A stretch of 64,000 bases of DNA from G963665185 sp049723905 (GCF_049723905.1 NZ_JBJKFD010000001.1:3038001-3102000); one strand, 5' to 3'. Shown: positions 15,319 through 24,410, numbered from the stretch's first letter. A program made the numbers and translations. Notes: generated by a model not told the origin, from the letters alone.

Positions 15319-16526
15319 TGGAACTGCTGACCACGCTTGAAGATCTTGTGGGCATTGAGCACAGCAAGCTCAACTTTTTTCAGGAATTGCAGCAGAGCAT
15401 CAAGCAACTCCGGGCCACCAACCGGGAGTCCGAGAACCAGCGCCGGGAAATCGCGGCCATTTTGGACGGCATTACCGACGTGATGATGGTGCTTTCCGAA
15501 GACCTGCGCATCATTTCCGTAAACCGCGTGTTCGAGGATATTTTTCCCGGCATCAACCCCATTGGCAAAACCTGCTACAGCATCTTTCGCCATACCGGGA
15601 AGCCCTGCCCCGAGTGTCCGGCCTTCCGCTCCCTGAACACCAATAGCGTGTGCAGGGAAACCGCCATCTTCCGCATTAGCGGCCGCAACCGCCAGTTCGA
15701 CATGGTGGCCTCGCCCCTGAAAAACCCGGAGTGGAAAGAACACCGGGTGCTCATCTTCAAGCGGGATGTGACCCTGGAAAAGGAATACCAGGCCAAGTTC
15801 TACCAGGCCGAGAAAATGGCCACCATCGGCGTGCTGGCTGCCGGTGTGGCGCACGAGATCAACAATCCGCTGGCCGCGGTTTCCGGGTTTGCCGAGGGCA
15901 TCCAGCGGCGGCTGGCAAAATTGCCCGACACCATATCCACCGAACTTTCCGACGACCTTATCGAATATACGGACACCATTCTCAAGGAGTGCAACCGCTG
16001 CCAGGAGATTGTCCAGACCCTGCTGACCTTCAGCCGTCCCATATCCGCAGAGTTCACCCATGTGGGGTTGAACAATGTGGTGCGCGATACGCTGAAGCTG
16101 CTGCACCACCAGCTGCGCAAGCGCAATGCCGTAAACCTCAAGGTGGGGCTGGACCCGGAACTGCCCCTTATCCAGGGCGACGAAGCCCAGCTCAAACAGG
16201 TGACGTTGAATCTGCTGACCAACGCCCTGGACGCCGTGGGTGAAGAAGGAACCATCAGCGTCCGCACCGCCTGCAGAAAAGACGGGTATGTGGGCCTTTC
16301 CGTATGCGATACGGGCTGCGGCATTCCGCAGGAAAACCTGGACATGCTTTTCGAGCCGTTTTTTACCACCAAACCCGTGGGCAAGGGCATAGGCATAGGC
16401 CTTTCCACCTGTTTCAACATAGTGCGTGACCATGGTGGAGAAATTTTCGTTCAACACAGCGAGCCGGGCGAAGGGTCCAACTTCACCGTCAAACTGCCAA
16501 TCCAAACGGAAGATGAGCGTGCGTGA
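15318..16526 (+). CDS. Cytoplasmic PAS histidine kinase with Cys-rich PAS loop
   Basis: 402 aa, no transmembrane segment. Short coiled coil, PAS domain about 45-155, HisKA with H box AAGVAHEINNPLAAVSGF (His about 179), and HATPase with N box NLLTNALDAVGEEG, G1 CDTGCGIP and G2 KPVGKGIGIGLST. The PAS domain contains GKTCYSIF..GKPCPECPAF (Cys about 86, 97, 100), a cluster that could bind a metal, heme or FeS centre; that is inference. Translationally coupled to the ADH upstream and to the NtrC-type regulator downstream, which is the obvious phosphotransfer partner. Confidence 0.92.
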   Translation: MELLTTLEDLVGIEHSKLNFFQELQQSIKQLRATNRESENQRREIAAILDGITDVMMVLSEDLRIISVNRVFEDIFPGINPIGKTCYSIFRHTGKPCPECPAFRSLNTNSVCRETAIFRISGRNRQFDMVASPLKNPEWKEHRVLIFKRDVTLEKEYQAKFYQAEKMATIGVLAAGVAHEINNPLAAVSGFAEGIQRRLAKLPDTISTELSDDLIEYTDTILKECNRCQEIVQTLLTFSRPISAEFTHVGLNNVVRDTLKLLHHQLRKRNAVNLKVGLDPELPLIQGDEAQLKQVTLNLLTNALDAVGEEGTISVRTACRKDGYVGLSVCDTGCGIPQENLDMLFEPFFTTKPVGKGIGIGLSTCFNIVRDHGGEIFVQHSEPGEGSNFTVKLPIQTEDERA

Positions 16527-17862
16527 TTCGTATAAAGTTTTGGTCGTGGACGACGAAGAGTCCATTCTTCGCCTGCTGCAAAAAGAGCTTTCCACCCCCG
16601 AGCGCAGCGTGGATACGGCCGGGGATGTCCAACAGGCGCGTGAGCTGGTACGCAAGAGCCAATACGACGTGGTCATATCCGACCTGCGCCTGCCCGACGG
16701 CGACGGCCTGGACCTGCTTGTCGAGTTGAAGGATCTTTTTCCCGATCTGGAAGTCATACTCATCACCGGACACGGCAACATCGACAACGCCGTGGAAGCC
16801 ATGCGTATTGGGGCCTACGACTACATCACCAAGCCGTTCCGTCTGGACAAGGTGGAGCTGGTGGTGGATAGGGCCTGGCAACGCGTCTGCCTGCAGCGCG
16901 AAGTCCGGGGCCTGAAGCACACCACGTCCCAGTCCACGCACAGCCAGCTGGTGGGCAACTCCGCATCCATCAAGGAAGTCCGCTACCTCATCCAAAAGGT
17001 CGCGCCCACGGACGTGCCCGTGCTCATTACCGGAGACTCGGGCGCGGGCAAGGACGTGGTGGCACGGTGTCTCCATGCCCGTAGCCAGCGGGCGGCCACC
17101 CCGCTCATCATCAAAAACTGCGCAACCCTGCAAAAGGAACTGGCGCGCAGCGAACTCTTCGGCCACACCAGGGGCTCGTTTACCGGGGCAACAGACAACC
17201 GGGAAGGGCTTATGACCTTTGCCCACACCGGCACCCTTTTTCTGGACGAGATAGGCGAACTGCCCCTGGAAGTGCAGGCCTCGCTCCTGCGCGTTCTCGA
17301 AGCCCAGACCTACCGCAGGGTGGGGGAAAAGGACGAACGCCGGGTAGACATCCGGTTCCTGTTCGCCACCAACCGCAATCTGGCCGAAGAAGTGGAAGCC
17401 GGACGTTTTCACGAGGCGCTTTACCACCGCATCAACGTGTTCAATATCGCACTGCCCGGACTGAACGAGCGCAAGGAAGACATTCCCCTGCTGGTGGAAC
17501 ACTTTCTGGGGCGCCTTGGGAAGCAGATGGGCCAGGGCATGTGCACGGTGAGCGAAAAAGCCATGCAGAATATGCTGGCTTATTCCTGGCCCGGTAATGT
17601 GCGGGAACTGCGCAACGTGCTGGAACGGAGCATCATCCTTTCGGAAAAGGGCGTCATCACCCGCAGTTCGCTTCCCAAAGAGCTTGGCGTGGGGTGCGAT
17701 GAGCAGGCAGAGGGGCATGTGTTGTCCCTGGAGCATATGGAGCGGATGCACATCGACCGGGCGCTGGGATTTTTCAACGGCAATCGGCAGCAGGCCGCGC
17801 GCGCCCTGGGTATAGGGCGCAAAACCTTATACCGAAAAATGCAAAAATACGGGCTGGGATGA
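16513..17862 (+). CDS. Sigma-54-dependent response regulator (NtrC family)
   Basis: 449 aa. Receiver 1-120 (VVDDEES, Asp about 57 in ISDLRLPDGDG, ITKPF), AAA+ domain with Walker A ITGDSGAGKD (about 172-181), sigma-54 contact loop RGSFTGATDNREG (GSFTGA in place of GAFTGA), Walker B GTLFLDEIGE, arginine-finger region, and a FIS-type helix-turn-helix (NGNRQQAARALGIGRKTLYRKM). The start overlaps the kinase gene by 14 bases. Target promoters are unknown; I found no convincing -24/-12 element upstream of the operon. The last codons lie inside family A repeat copy 4. Confidence 0.93.
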   Translation: MSVRDSYKVLVVDDEESILRLLQKELSTPERSVDTAGDVQQARELVRKSQYDVVISDLRLPDGDGLDLLVELKDLFPDLEVILITGHGNIDNAVEAMRIGAYDYITKPFRLDKVELVVDRAWQRVCLQREVRGLKHTTSQSTHSQLVGNSASIKEVRYLIQKVAPTDVPVLITGDSGAGKDVVARCLHARSQRAATPLIIKNCATLQKELARSELFGHTRGSFTGATDNREGLMTFAHTGTLFLDEIGELPLEVQASLLRVLEAQTYRRVGEKDERRVDIRFLFATNRNLAEEVEAGRFHEALYHRINVFNIALPGLNERKEDIPLLVEHFLGRLGKQMGQGMCTVSEKAMQNMLAYSWPGNVRELRNVLERSIILSEKGVITRSSLPKELGVGCDEQAEGHVLSLEHMERMHIDRALGFFNGNRQQAARALGIGRKTLYRKMQKYGLG

Positions 17863-17983
17863 GGCAAAGGGAGGAATGGCGGCGTTGCGTCGTCTTTCCC
17901 AGAACCCTCGCGTATTGAAGAATACGCGTCGGAACCTGGGAAAGGCTTGCGCCTGGCCCTTCCCGCCCTTTGCCTCATCCCAG
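17854..17983. repeat. Family A palindromic repeat, copy 4
   Basis: Ends CTGGGATGAGGCAAAGGG / CCCTTTGCCTCATCCCAG form a perfect outer stem quite unlike the usual CAGGCTGCT arms; the centre keeps the class 1 CCAGAACCCTCGCGTAT / ATACGCGTCGGAACCTGG. The left arm includes the last codons and stop of the upstream gene. Confidence 0.8.
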
Positions 17984-18092
17984 CCACGTCTGCGGGGTGG
18001 AAGGGAGAGCAAGTAAGAAAAAGGGCTGTTAATCGCGTGTTGGTTAACTGTTTGTTTTTATCTATTTTTTAAGTTTTAGTTTCGGCTACAAA

Positions 18093-18118
18093 AAGACGGC
18101 CCGTTCTGGAGCCGTCTT
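18093..18118 (+). terminator. Hairpin, first copy of a local duplication
   Basis: AAGACGGC / GCCGTCTT around CCGTTCTGGA. The same hairpin recurs at 18446-18468 as part of a ~240-340 bp duplicated block that also carries a family A repeat. T-run is poor. Confidence 0.45.
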
Positions 18119-18135
18119 AATTTACCATTATAATG

Positions 18136-18208
18136 CAGGCTGCTCAAAAAGGGGCGAGAACAAGGCACGAGAGATATTCGAGGCCGTTATCGTGTTTTTC
18201 CAGCATCC
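18136..18208. repeat. Family A palindromic repeat, copy 5 (shortened)
   Basis: CAGGCTGCTCAAAAAGGGGCGAGAAC start and TTATCGTGTTTTTCCAGCA end; the central stem is missing. Confidence 0.6.
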
Positions 18209-18238
18209 GCGTTTTAATCTTAAATTATCCAGATAGTG

Positions 18239-18366
18239 CAGGCAGTTGAGAAAGGTGCGGGAGCAAGGCGTGAGTCTCTTTCAGGTTCCGAAGTGTATTC
18301 TTTTATACACGAGGGTTCTGAAAGAGGTGAAACAACGCAGCTAACGTGCCTTTTTTCTGCAGCTTG
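18239..18366. repeat. Family A palindromic repeat, copy 6
   Basis: CAGGCAGTTGAGAAAGG start, class 1 centre in reverse orientation (GGTTCCGAAGTGTATTC..), end CTTTTTTCTGCAGCTTG. Nearly identical to copy 7 including the flanking TTATCCAGATAGTG. Confidence 0.8.
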
Positions 18367-18445
18367 AACGCGTCTGTCCTTTTCCGTACTTCACGTTATT
18401 CCAGGCACATCCGTATGGTTTGTATCTGGAGTAACAACAAAAAAA

Positions 18446-18468
18446 CGGCCTGTTCTGGAGCCGTCTTA
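18446..18468 (+). terminator. Hairpin, second copy of a local duplication
   Basis: ACGGC / GCCGT with loop CTGTTCTGGA, the duplicate of the hairpin at 18093-18118. Confidence 0.4.
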
Positions 18469-18482
18469 AATTATCCAGATAG

Positions 18483-18612
18483 TGCAGGCAGTTGAGAAAG
18501 GTGCGGGAGCAAGGCGTGAGTCTCTTTTCAGGTTCCGAAGTGTATTCTTTTATACACGAGGGTTCTGAAAGAGGCGAAACAACGCAGCTAACGTGCCTTT
18601 CTCAGCTGCCTG
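18483..18612. repeat. Family A palindromic repeat, copy 7, overlapping a kinase gene end
   Basis: Duplicate of copy 6. Its right arm (CTCAGCTGCCTG) is coding: it supplies the last codons and stop of the minus-strand kinase that ends at 18602. Confidence 0.85.
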
Positions 18613-20353
18613 AAGAAACCATGGGGATGGTGAAATTGAAAATACTCCCCTCGCCCAATGTGCTCACCGCCCAGATGCGGCCTCCGAAGCGGCTGACAAT
18701 CTGGCGGCAGATGGGCAGGCCCAGCCCTGTTCCCTTGGGGCGGTCGCTGAGGTGGTCGCCGACCTGTCTGAATTTTTCAAAAATCGTTTCCAGCTTGTCG
18801 TGCGGGATGCCGATGCCCGAATCCTGGATGCGCACCAGCAGTTCCTTGTTGCCCACGTGCGCGCTGCATTCAACCCGGCCGTGGTCCGTGAACTTGGCGG
18901 CATTGGACAAAAGGTTGATGAGCACCTGGAGCAGGCGGGCCTGATCCGCCATGACCTTTGGGGTATCCGGGGGAACAGTGCTTACCAGCTCCACCCGCTT
19001 TTCCCGGAACAGGGGGCTGCATGCGGCAATGGCCTGGTTGACGGAAGCGCACATGTCCACTGGGGAAAGTTGGAAATCCGCCTGTCCGCTTTCGTATTTG
19101 GAAAGGTCCAGCAGATCGTTGATAAGGTCTGTCAGCCGCCGCCCTTCGCGTACGATGATGTCCACGTTTTCCGTAATTTGGGAAAACGCCTTTCCCACCT
19201 TGGGGGAGTCCATGTTCAGGGCGGGCTGCAAGTTTTTTTCCAGCTTTTTTTCGATGATCTTGGCAAAGCCGTAAATGGCGGTAAGCGGAGTGCGCAGCTC
19301 GTGCGAGACCAGGGAGAGGAATTCGGTTTTCGCCCGGTTGGCGGCTTCGGCCTGTTCTTTGGCCAGGCGATAGCGTTTTTCGGTGCGGGTGCGCTCTTCC
19401 ACTTCCTTGTGCAGCTGTTTGTTGGCCTGGGTCAGTTCCGAGGTCCGTTCCTCCACCCGCTGTTCCAGCTCAAAATGGGCCTTGATGATCTGTTCTTCGG
19501 AAAGCTTGCGGTTGGTTATATCGATGATGGAGCCTTCGATATACTCGGTTTCTCCGGCTTCGTTGACGGCGAGCCGGGCGTTTATGGAAACCCATATGCG
19601 TGTCCCGTCGTTGCGGATGAAGCGGCTCTCGAAGTTGCGGACAGACCCGAATTTTTCCAGTTTTGCCAGAAGTTCGGACCGGTCGCCGGACTCTGCATAG
19701 AGCTGGCTGGGCAGGTCCAGCACATAGGTCCTCAGATCCTCGGGCGAGTCGTAACCGAGCATTTCCGCCATTGCCGGGTTGGCGCTCAGAAAGGAGCCTG
19801 TGGGCGAGGTTTGAAAAATGCCTTCCACGGCATGTTCGAAGATGGAGCGGTATTTTTCCTCGGCCAGGCGCAGGGCGCGTTCGGCATCCTTGCGCTGGGA
19901 AATATTGCGGGCCAGGAGCAGGGCGTACTTTTTACCGTCCATGGAGATGATGCGGACGTTCATTTCCACGGGCGGGGCGTTTCGGCCCTGGTAGCTCATG
20001 CAGGTGTGGTCGGACTCCAGAACTATCCGGCCTCCGCCCCGAACCAGGGCCTTGTGGAACTTGCCCGAGGCGCTGGGAGTGAACACCCGTTCTACGCTTT
20101 GCCCGATGAATTCTTCCCGATGCCGGTGGAACAGCCCCTGTGTTCCGTAGGCATCCACAATGGAGCCGTTGTCTCCACTTACCAGAAAGATGGTGTCTCC
20201 GCTTTGATCCAGCAGAAGACAGAACCTTTCCAGATCGCTGAGCCGTGTTTCAAGCTCTCCGGAAGTTTCATGCGTTCCGGTTGCGGAGCGGGCGTCGGAA
20301 GGTGTTTCTTCGTTAGAGTGCGCGGAGGAATATGTTCGCAATATCTTCGGCAT
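18602..20353 (-). CDS. Cytoplasmic double-PAS histidine kinase
   Basis: 583 aa, no transmembrane segment. PAS 1 about 45-155, PAS 2 about 165-285 ending with a PAC-like GSIIDITNRK, a coiled coil 285-345, HisKA with EFLSLVSHELRTPLTAIYG (His about 351), and HATPase with LINLLSNAAKF (N box), DSGIGIP (G1) and GTGLGLPI (G2). It overlaps the 3' end of the upstream iron ADH gene by 41 bases, the same ADH-then-kinase order as the convergent operon at 14176-17862. No regulator follows; a receiver-GGDEF gene precedes the ADH on the same strand. The C-terminal codons come from repeat A7. Confidence 0.92.
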   Translation of the reverse strand: MPKILRTYSSAHSNEETPSDARSATGTHETSGELETRLSDLERFCLLLDQSGDTIFLVSGDNGSIVDAYGTQGLFHRHREEFIGQSVERVFTPSASGKFHKALVRGGGRIVLESDHTCMSYQGRNAPPVEMNVRIISMDGKKYALLLARNISQRKDAERALRLAEEKYRSIFEHAVEGIFQTSPTGSFLSANPAMAEMLGYDSPEDLRTYVLDLPSQLYAESGDRSELLAKLEKFGSVRNFESRFIRNDGTRIWVSINARLAVNEAGETEYIEGSIIDITNRKLSEEQIIKAHFELEQRVEERTSELTQANKQLHKEVEERTRTEKRYRLAKEQAEAANRAKTEFLSLVSHELRTPLTAIYGFAKIIEKKLEKNLQPALNMDSPKVGKAFSQITENVDIIVREGRRLTDLINDLLDLSKYESGQADFQLSPVDMCASVNQAIAACSPLFREKRVELVSTVPPDTPKVMADQARLLQVLINLLSNAAKFTDHGRVECSAHVGNKELLVRIQDSGIGIPHDKLETIFEKFRQVGDHLSDRPKGTGLGLPICRQIVSRFGGRIWAVSTLGEGSIFNFTIPMVSSGS

Positions 20354-21482
20354 CAGCCTTTTCCGGGTTGGTCAAAATACATGGATCGTTAACGGCTTTG
20401 GCAGCCAAATCGGGTATATCCTCGGGCCGTACGCCAAGGTCGCTCAGGCCACCGGAAACCCCCACGCTTTCTTTAAGAGTGCGGATGATGCTGGCCACTG
20501 CCTCGCGTTTGACGTCTTCAGGTTCCTGGTCCGAAATCTCGGCTCCCATTGCCCGGCCCAGAGTTGTGTACCGGTCCACTGCAGCGGGAAAATTGTACAG
20601 AACCACATGTTCCAACAGCAGGGCATTGCACAGGCCGTGAGGCAGGTCAAGCAGGCCCCCCAGGCTGTGGGCCATGCTGTGCACCGCGCCCAGAATGGCG
20701 TTGGAAAAGGCAAGCCCGGCGTACATGCTGCCCAACATCATGTTTTCACGGTACTTCAGGTTCTGGGGCGAGGCTATGGTCTTTGCCAGGCTGGCGGAGA
20801 TGATCCGTACCGCCTCCAGGGCATGCAGGTCGGTTATGTGCGAGTTGGCATTGGAAACATAGGCTTCTATGGCATGGGTCAGCGCGTCCAGCCCGGTGTG
20901 TGCCGTCAGCTCGGTGGTCATGGACGTGGTAGCCACAGGGTCTATGAGGGCCACGTCCGGAACCATGGTTTTGCTGACAATGGCTATTTTAACCTGGTGG
21001 GTGGTGTCGTTGACAATGCAAAACTGCGAAACATCCGCGGAACTTCCCGCCGTGGTGGGTATGCAGATGAGCGGGGGGCCGGGTTTGGGGACGTTGTCCA
21101 CGCCTTCAAAGGAGATGATGTCCTGTTCGTTGACGGCGACGATGCCTATGCCCTTGGCCGCGTCCAGAACACTGCCTCCGCCCACGGCGACAATGCTGTC
21201 GCATTTGGTTTGTGCGGCAAAGGCCGCCCCTTCCATTATTTCGTGGTCGCGGGGGTTGGCAGTAATATGGGAGAAAATTTCATAGGGAAGGCCCGCCCCT
21301 TCCAGAGTCTGTCTGACCTTTTCGGCCCAGCCAAGGGACAGCATGGCCTCGTCCGTTACCAAAAGAACCTTCCGCCCGCCCAGATTTGCCGCATACTGTC
21401 CTGCAAGTCGCATGGCCCCGGGGCCGAAAACGAATTCAGGTGCTACGAATTTACGAAGAACAGAAGTTTCTTCGCTTGACAT
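20313..21482 (-). CDS. Iron-containing alcohol dehydrogenase (copy 2)
   Basis: 389 aa. NAD site VGGGSVLDAAKG, metal-site motifs HTGLDALTHAIEAY and VHSMAHSLGGLLDLPHG. Clearly paralogous to, but diverged from, the ADH at 14176-15318 (shared VLLV.., NPRD, PT(A/G)GS(S/G)..DVSQ/TQ, SMAHSLGG). AGGAG lies before the ATG at 21482; a GTG two codons earlier is less likely. Overlaps the downstream kinase gene, so the two are translated together. Role: NAD-linked oxidation or reduction of an unidentified alcohol. Confidence 0.9.
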   Translation of the reverse strand: MSSEETSVLRKFVAPEFVFGPGAMRLAGQYAANLGGRKVLLVTDEAMLSLGWAEKVRQTLEGAGLPYEIFSHITANPRDHEIMEGAAFAAQTKCDSIVAVGGGSVLDAAKGIGIVAVNEQDIISFEGVDNVPKPGPPLICIPTTAGSSADVSQFCIVNDTTHQVKIAIVSKTMVPDVALIDPVATTSMTTELTAHTGLDALTHAIEAYVSNANSHITDLHALEAVRIISASLAKTIASPQNLKYRENMMLGSMYAGLAFSNAILGAVHSMAHSLGGLLDLPHGLCNALLLEHVVLYNFPAAVDRYTTLGRAMGAEISDQEPEDVKREAVASIIRTLKESVGVSGGLSDLGVRPEDIPDLAAKAVNDPCILTNPEKADAEDIANIFLRAL

Positions 21483-21675
21483 ACCCACTCCTTTCGGTCT
21501 GGTTCGTATCCGTCAGTGGCAGCGAAGCACCGTAACAGTCCCGAGGCTTCGTCCTGAATTGCTGGGGGGCGTGGTCTGGATAGAGATCCAGTATCTCTTT
21601 ACAAATAAAGGGATTGCCAATGTATTGCAAGGGGGGTGAGGCGCAAGCCAGGGAAAACCGGGTGCTGTAGGCGGT

Positions 21676-22731
21676 TCAGAAGATGATCGGAAGTTCTTCC
21701 TGGCAAAAGGCGCAGCATCTGTCACGGCCGGATCGTTTGGCGTCGTACATGGCCATGTCCGCCATTTCTATAAGTTTTTTAGGGTCGTCTCCCAGGCTGG
21801 GAATCATGGATGCCAGCCCGATGGATACGGTCACGCTTCTTCCGTAATCCAGGCCCGGGTGGGCAATGTCTTCCTTGCCCAGGGTCTGGCGGATTCTGTC
21901 GGCAATATAGGAAGCGCCTTGGGCGTCGGTTTCGGGCAGGACGATGATGAACTCCTCGCCCCCGTAACGGGAAACGCTGTCCTGCGGGCGGTGAAGGCAG
22001 GAGGACAGGGCGGCGGAGATGCGGCGCAGGCATTCGTCTCCCTGCTGGTGGCCGCAGGTATCGTTGAACTTTTTAAAGTGGTCGATATCCACAAGCAGCA
22101 GGGAAAGGCTTCGGCGGTGGCGAACGGCCATGCTCCAGCTTTTCGCATAGGTGGCTTCAAAGCCGCGGCGGTTGGGGATGCCGGTAAGGGGATCGATGGC
22201 GCTGAGGCGTTGCAGCATAAGGTTCGCCATGGTCAGCCGTTCATTGGCAGTGGAGAGTTCTTTTGCCAGGCGCAACAGTTCCTTCTCGCGCTGTCTTCGG
22301 ATGTCTATTTCCTGCTTCAGGTGCAGGGCGGAGCGCACCCTGGCGAGAAGTTCCACCTTGGTGACCGGCCAGGTGATGAAATCCGCGGCTCCGGCCTCGA
22401 ACGCGGCATTGATATGCATTTCCTCCGGGGATGCCGTGCAGGTGATGACCGGGATGAACTGCCCGTGCGGGTGGTTTTTTATGGTGCGGGTGGCCTCTAT
22501 GCCGTTGATGCCGGGCATCATGATGTCCATGAGGATCAGATCGACCCCGTTGCATGGGAGGTCTTTGGGGAGTTCGTCGGCCAGGTCGCTGGCGGGTCTG
22601 TCCAGTTCGAGCTTTTCAAAAGCCTTGGCAGCACAGGAGGCGGAAAGTACGTTGGTGTACCCTCCCCCCCGGAGCATGGCTTCCAAAAGAATGCGATTGG
22701 ACTCGGTATCGTCGACAATGAGAATGCGCAT
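21676..22731 (-). CDS. Receiver-GGDEF diguanylate cyclase
   Basis: 351 aa. Receiver about 1-130 (LIVDDTESNR, Asp about 69 in LILMDIMMPGINGIE), a heptad linker 135-175, then GGDEF with DPLTGIPNRRGFE, DIDHFKKFND and active site RYGGEEF (about 255-261). An RxxD inhibitory site (RPQD, about 248-251) sits exactly five residues before GGEEF, so product inhibition by c-di-GMP is expected. Odd points: the receiver has a ~15-residue insertion near 45-60, and the conserved switch lysine is replaced (ITWPV instead of ITKPV). The ADH-kinase operon starts 187 bases downstream. Confidence 0.9.
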   Translation of the reverse strand: MRILIVDDTESNRILLEAMLRGGGYTNVLSASCAAKAFEKLELDRPASDLADELPKDLPCNGVDLILMDIMMPGINGIEATRTIKNHPHGQFIPVITCTASPEEMHINAAFEAGAADFITWPVTKVELLARVRSALHLKQEIDIRRQREKELLRLAKELSTANERLTMANLMLQRLSAIDPLTGIPNRRGFEATYAKSWSMAVRHRRSLSLLLVDIDHFKKFNDTCGHQQGDECLRRISAALSSCLHRPQDSVSRYGGEEFIIVLPETDAQGASYIADRIRQTLGKEDIAHPGLDYGRSVTVSIGLASMIPSLGDDPKKLIEMADMAMYDAKRSGRDRCCAFCQEELPIIF

Positions 22732-23011
22732 GGTGGTCCGGCCCCCCTCATGCAGAATACGTGTTTTGGCCTGCATTGTGAATGGGTTTTCACTTAATAC
22801 CGGATCATAGCCTATTGTTTGTTTTTGTGTAGTGGGGTTTTCCTGTATTTTGGGTGGAAATCAAAGAATATCGGCTGGAAAGATCGTCGGCAGAGGCTGC
22901 CGATGTTTTCAAGCGCTGACCAAACACGATAGACATACGCCGTTGTGGCGGATACAAGTTTCGCACTTCAGGAGACCTGTCCACATCAACCCATCACGCC
23001 GGGAAAGCATC

Positions 23012-24331
23012 ATGGACCGTACCGTCTGCCAAAGCATCGTCTGTTCCAACCTTCTTCTTCCTTCCAGCCGTTCGGAAACAATTGCCGACGCAGCCGTGGC
23101 CGTGGGGGGCGGGCAGGTTCTGGCATATGGTTCGCGCAGCCGCATTATGGCCGAATTTGCCTCCGACCATGTGGAGGAGCTGGGCAACTGCCTGCTGATG
23201 CCCGGTCTGGTCAATGCCCACAGCCATGTGGCCATGACCTACCTGCGCGGCCTGGCCGATGATCTGCCCCTTTTGACCTGGTTGAACGAGCATATTTTCC
23301 CTGTGGAGCAGAACCTTACCGAGGAGATCGTGTACATGGGGGCGCTGCTGGGCTGCGCCGAAATGATGGCCTTGGGCACAACGGCCTTCTGCGACATGTA
23401 CCTGCTGGAAAAAGGCGTGGCCCGGGCCGTGGACGACTCCGGCATGCGGGCGGTTCTGGGCGAGGTTCAGTTCATGTTTCCCACTCCCGCCTATGGCTCG
23501 GTGGATGAATCCTTTGACGTGGTGCGCGAACTCTTTGATATCTGCCGCGACCATCCCCGTATGCGGGCCTCGGTAAAGCCGCATTCCGTCTACCTTACCA
23601 CGCCGGAGCTGCTGACCCGCTGTTTTGCGCTGGCCGAGGAGATGGACTCCCTGTTCGATCTGCATGCGGCGGAATCCAAGGCAGAAACCCTCCAATGTCT
23701 GGAAAATTTGGGCAACCGCCCCATAGAACACCTGGAAAAGCTGGGGCTGCTTACCCCGCGTACGCTGCTGGACCATTGCGTGGACCTGAGCGAGCGGGAA
23801 ATCCGGCTGCTGGTCAAGACGGGCTGTAAAATTTCCCACAACCCGGAAAGCAACATGAAACTGGCTTCCGGGGTTGCGCCCATACCCGCGTTGCTGGGGG
23901 CAGGAGCTGTGGTGGGGCTGGGCACGGACGGAGTGGCCAGCAACAACAATTTGAACATGTTCGGGGAAATGACCTCCGCGGCCCTGCTGCAAAAGGTCCA
24001 TGCCCTGGACCCTACGGCCTTGCCTGCCGGGGATGTGCTGACCATGGCAACGGAAGGGTCCGCCGCCTGCCTGCTTTGGCCCGAACTGGGCCACATAGCG
24101 CCGGGCTGTCCTGCGGACATGACCGCCCTGGACCTGGACAAGCCGAACATGCGCCCCCTGTACGATGCACCTTCCCATTGTGTGTACGCCGCAACCGGGG
24201 GCGAGGTCTGCTTTACCATGGTGCAGGGCGAGACCATTTACAGGGACGGCAAGTTTTTGACTTTGGACTATCCCGCCCTGCTGCAGGAGGCCGACAAATT
24301 GTCCCAATGGGTGCGGAAACATTCAGCATAA
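23012..24331 (+). CDS. Amidohydrolase, 5'-methylthioadenosine/S-adenosylhomocysteine deaminase-like
   Basis: 439 aa, metal-dependent amidohydrolase of the MtaD/SsnA group. Metal motifs: PGLVNAHSHVAMTYLRG (HxH), VKPHSVYL, FDLHAAES (His), and LGTDGVASNNNLNMFGEM (catalytic Asp), with the N-box DHCVDLSEREI between. Expected reaction: deamination of MTA or SAH (or related adenosine derivatives), cytosolic, zinc-dependent. The ATG at 23012 has only GGGA upstream. A hairpin TCGGCAG/CTGCCGA lies at 22890-22906 in the leader. Confidence 0.85.
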   Translation: MDRTVCQSIVCSNLLLPSSRSETIADAAVAVGGGQVLAYGSRSRIMAEFASDHVEELGNCLLMPGLVNAHSHVAMTYLRGLADDLPLLTWLNEHIFPVEQNLTEEIVYMGALLGCAEMMALGTTAFCDMYLLEKGVARAVDDSGMRAVLGEVQFMFPTPAYGSVDESFDVVRELFDICRDHPRMRASVKPHSVYLTTPELLTRCFALAEEMDSLFDLHAAESKAETLQCLENLGNRPIEHLEKLGLLTPRTLLDHCVDLSEREIRLLVKTGCKISHNPESNMKLASGVAPIPALLGAGAVVGLGTDGVASNNNLNMFGEMTSAALLQKVHALDPTALPAGDVLTMATEGSAACLLWPELGHIAPGCPADMTALDLDKPNMRPLYDAPSHCVYAATGGEVCFTMVQGETIYRDGKFLTLDYPALLQEADKLSQWVRKHSA

Positions 24332-24410
24332 TCGCGACCTTGCTTGACCATGCAGGCGACCTTGGGTAGGCAGCCTTCCTGGCATTTCTCCCCATGCCGA
24401 AGGAAACCTC

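Noticed and set aside
15141..16802. 553-codon minus-strand frame opposite the PAS kinase
   Set aside because: Antisense to a kinase with all H, N and G boxes; no domain in the antisense frame.
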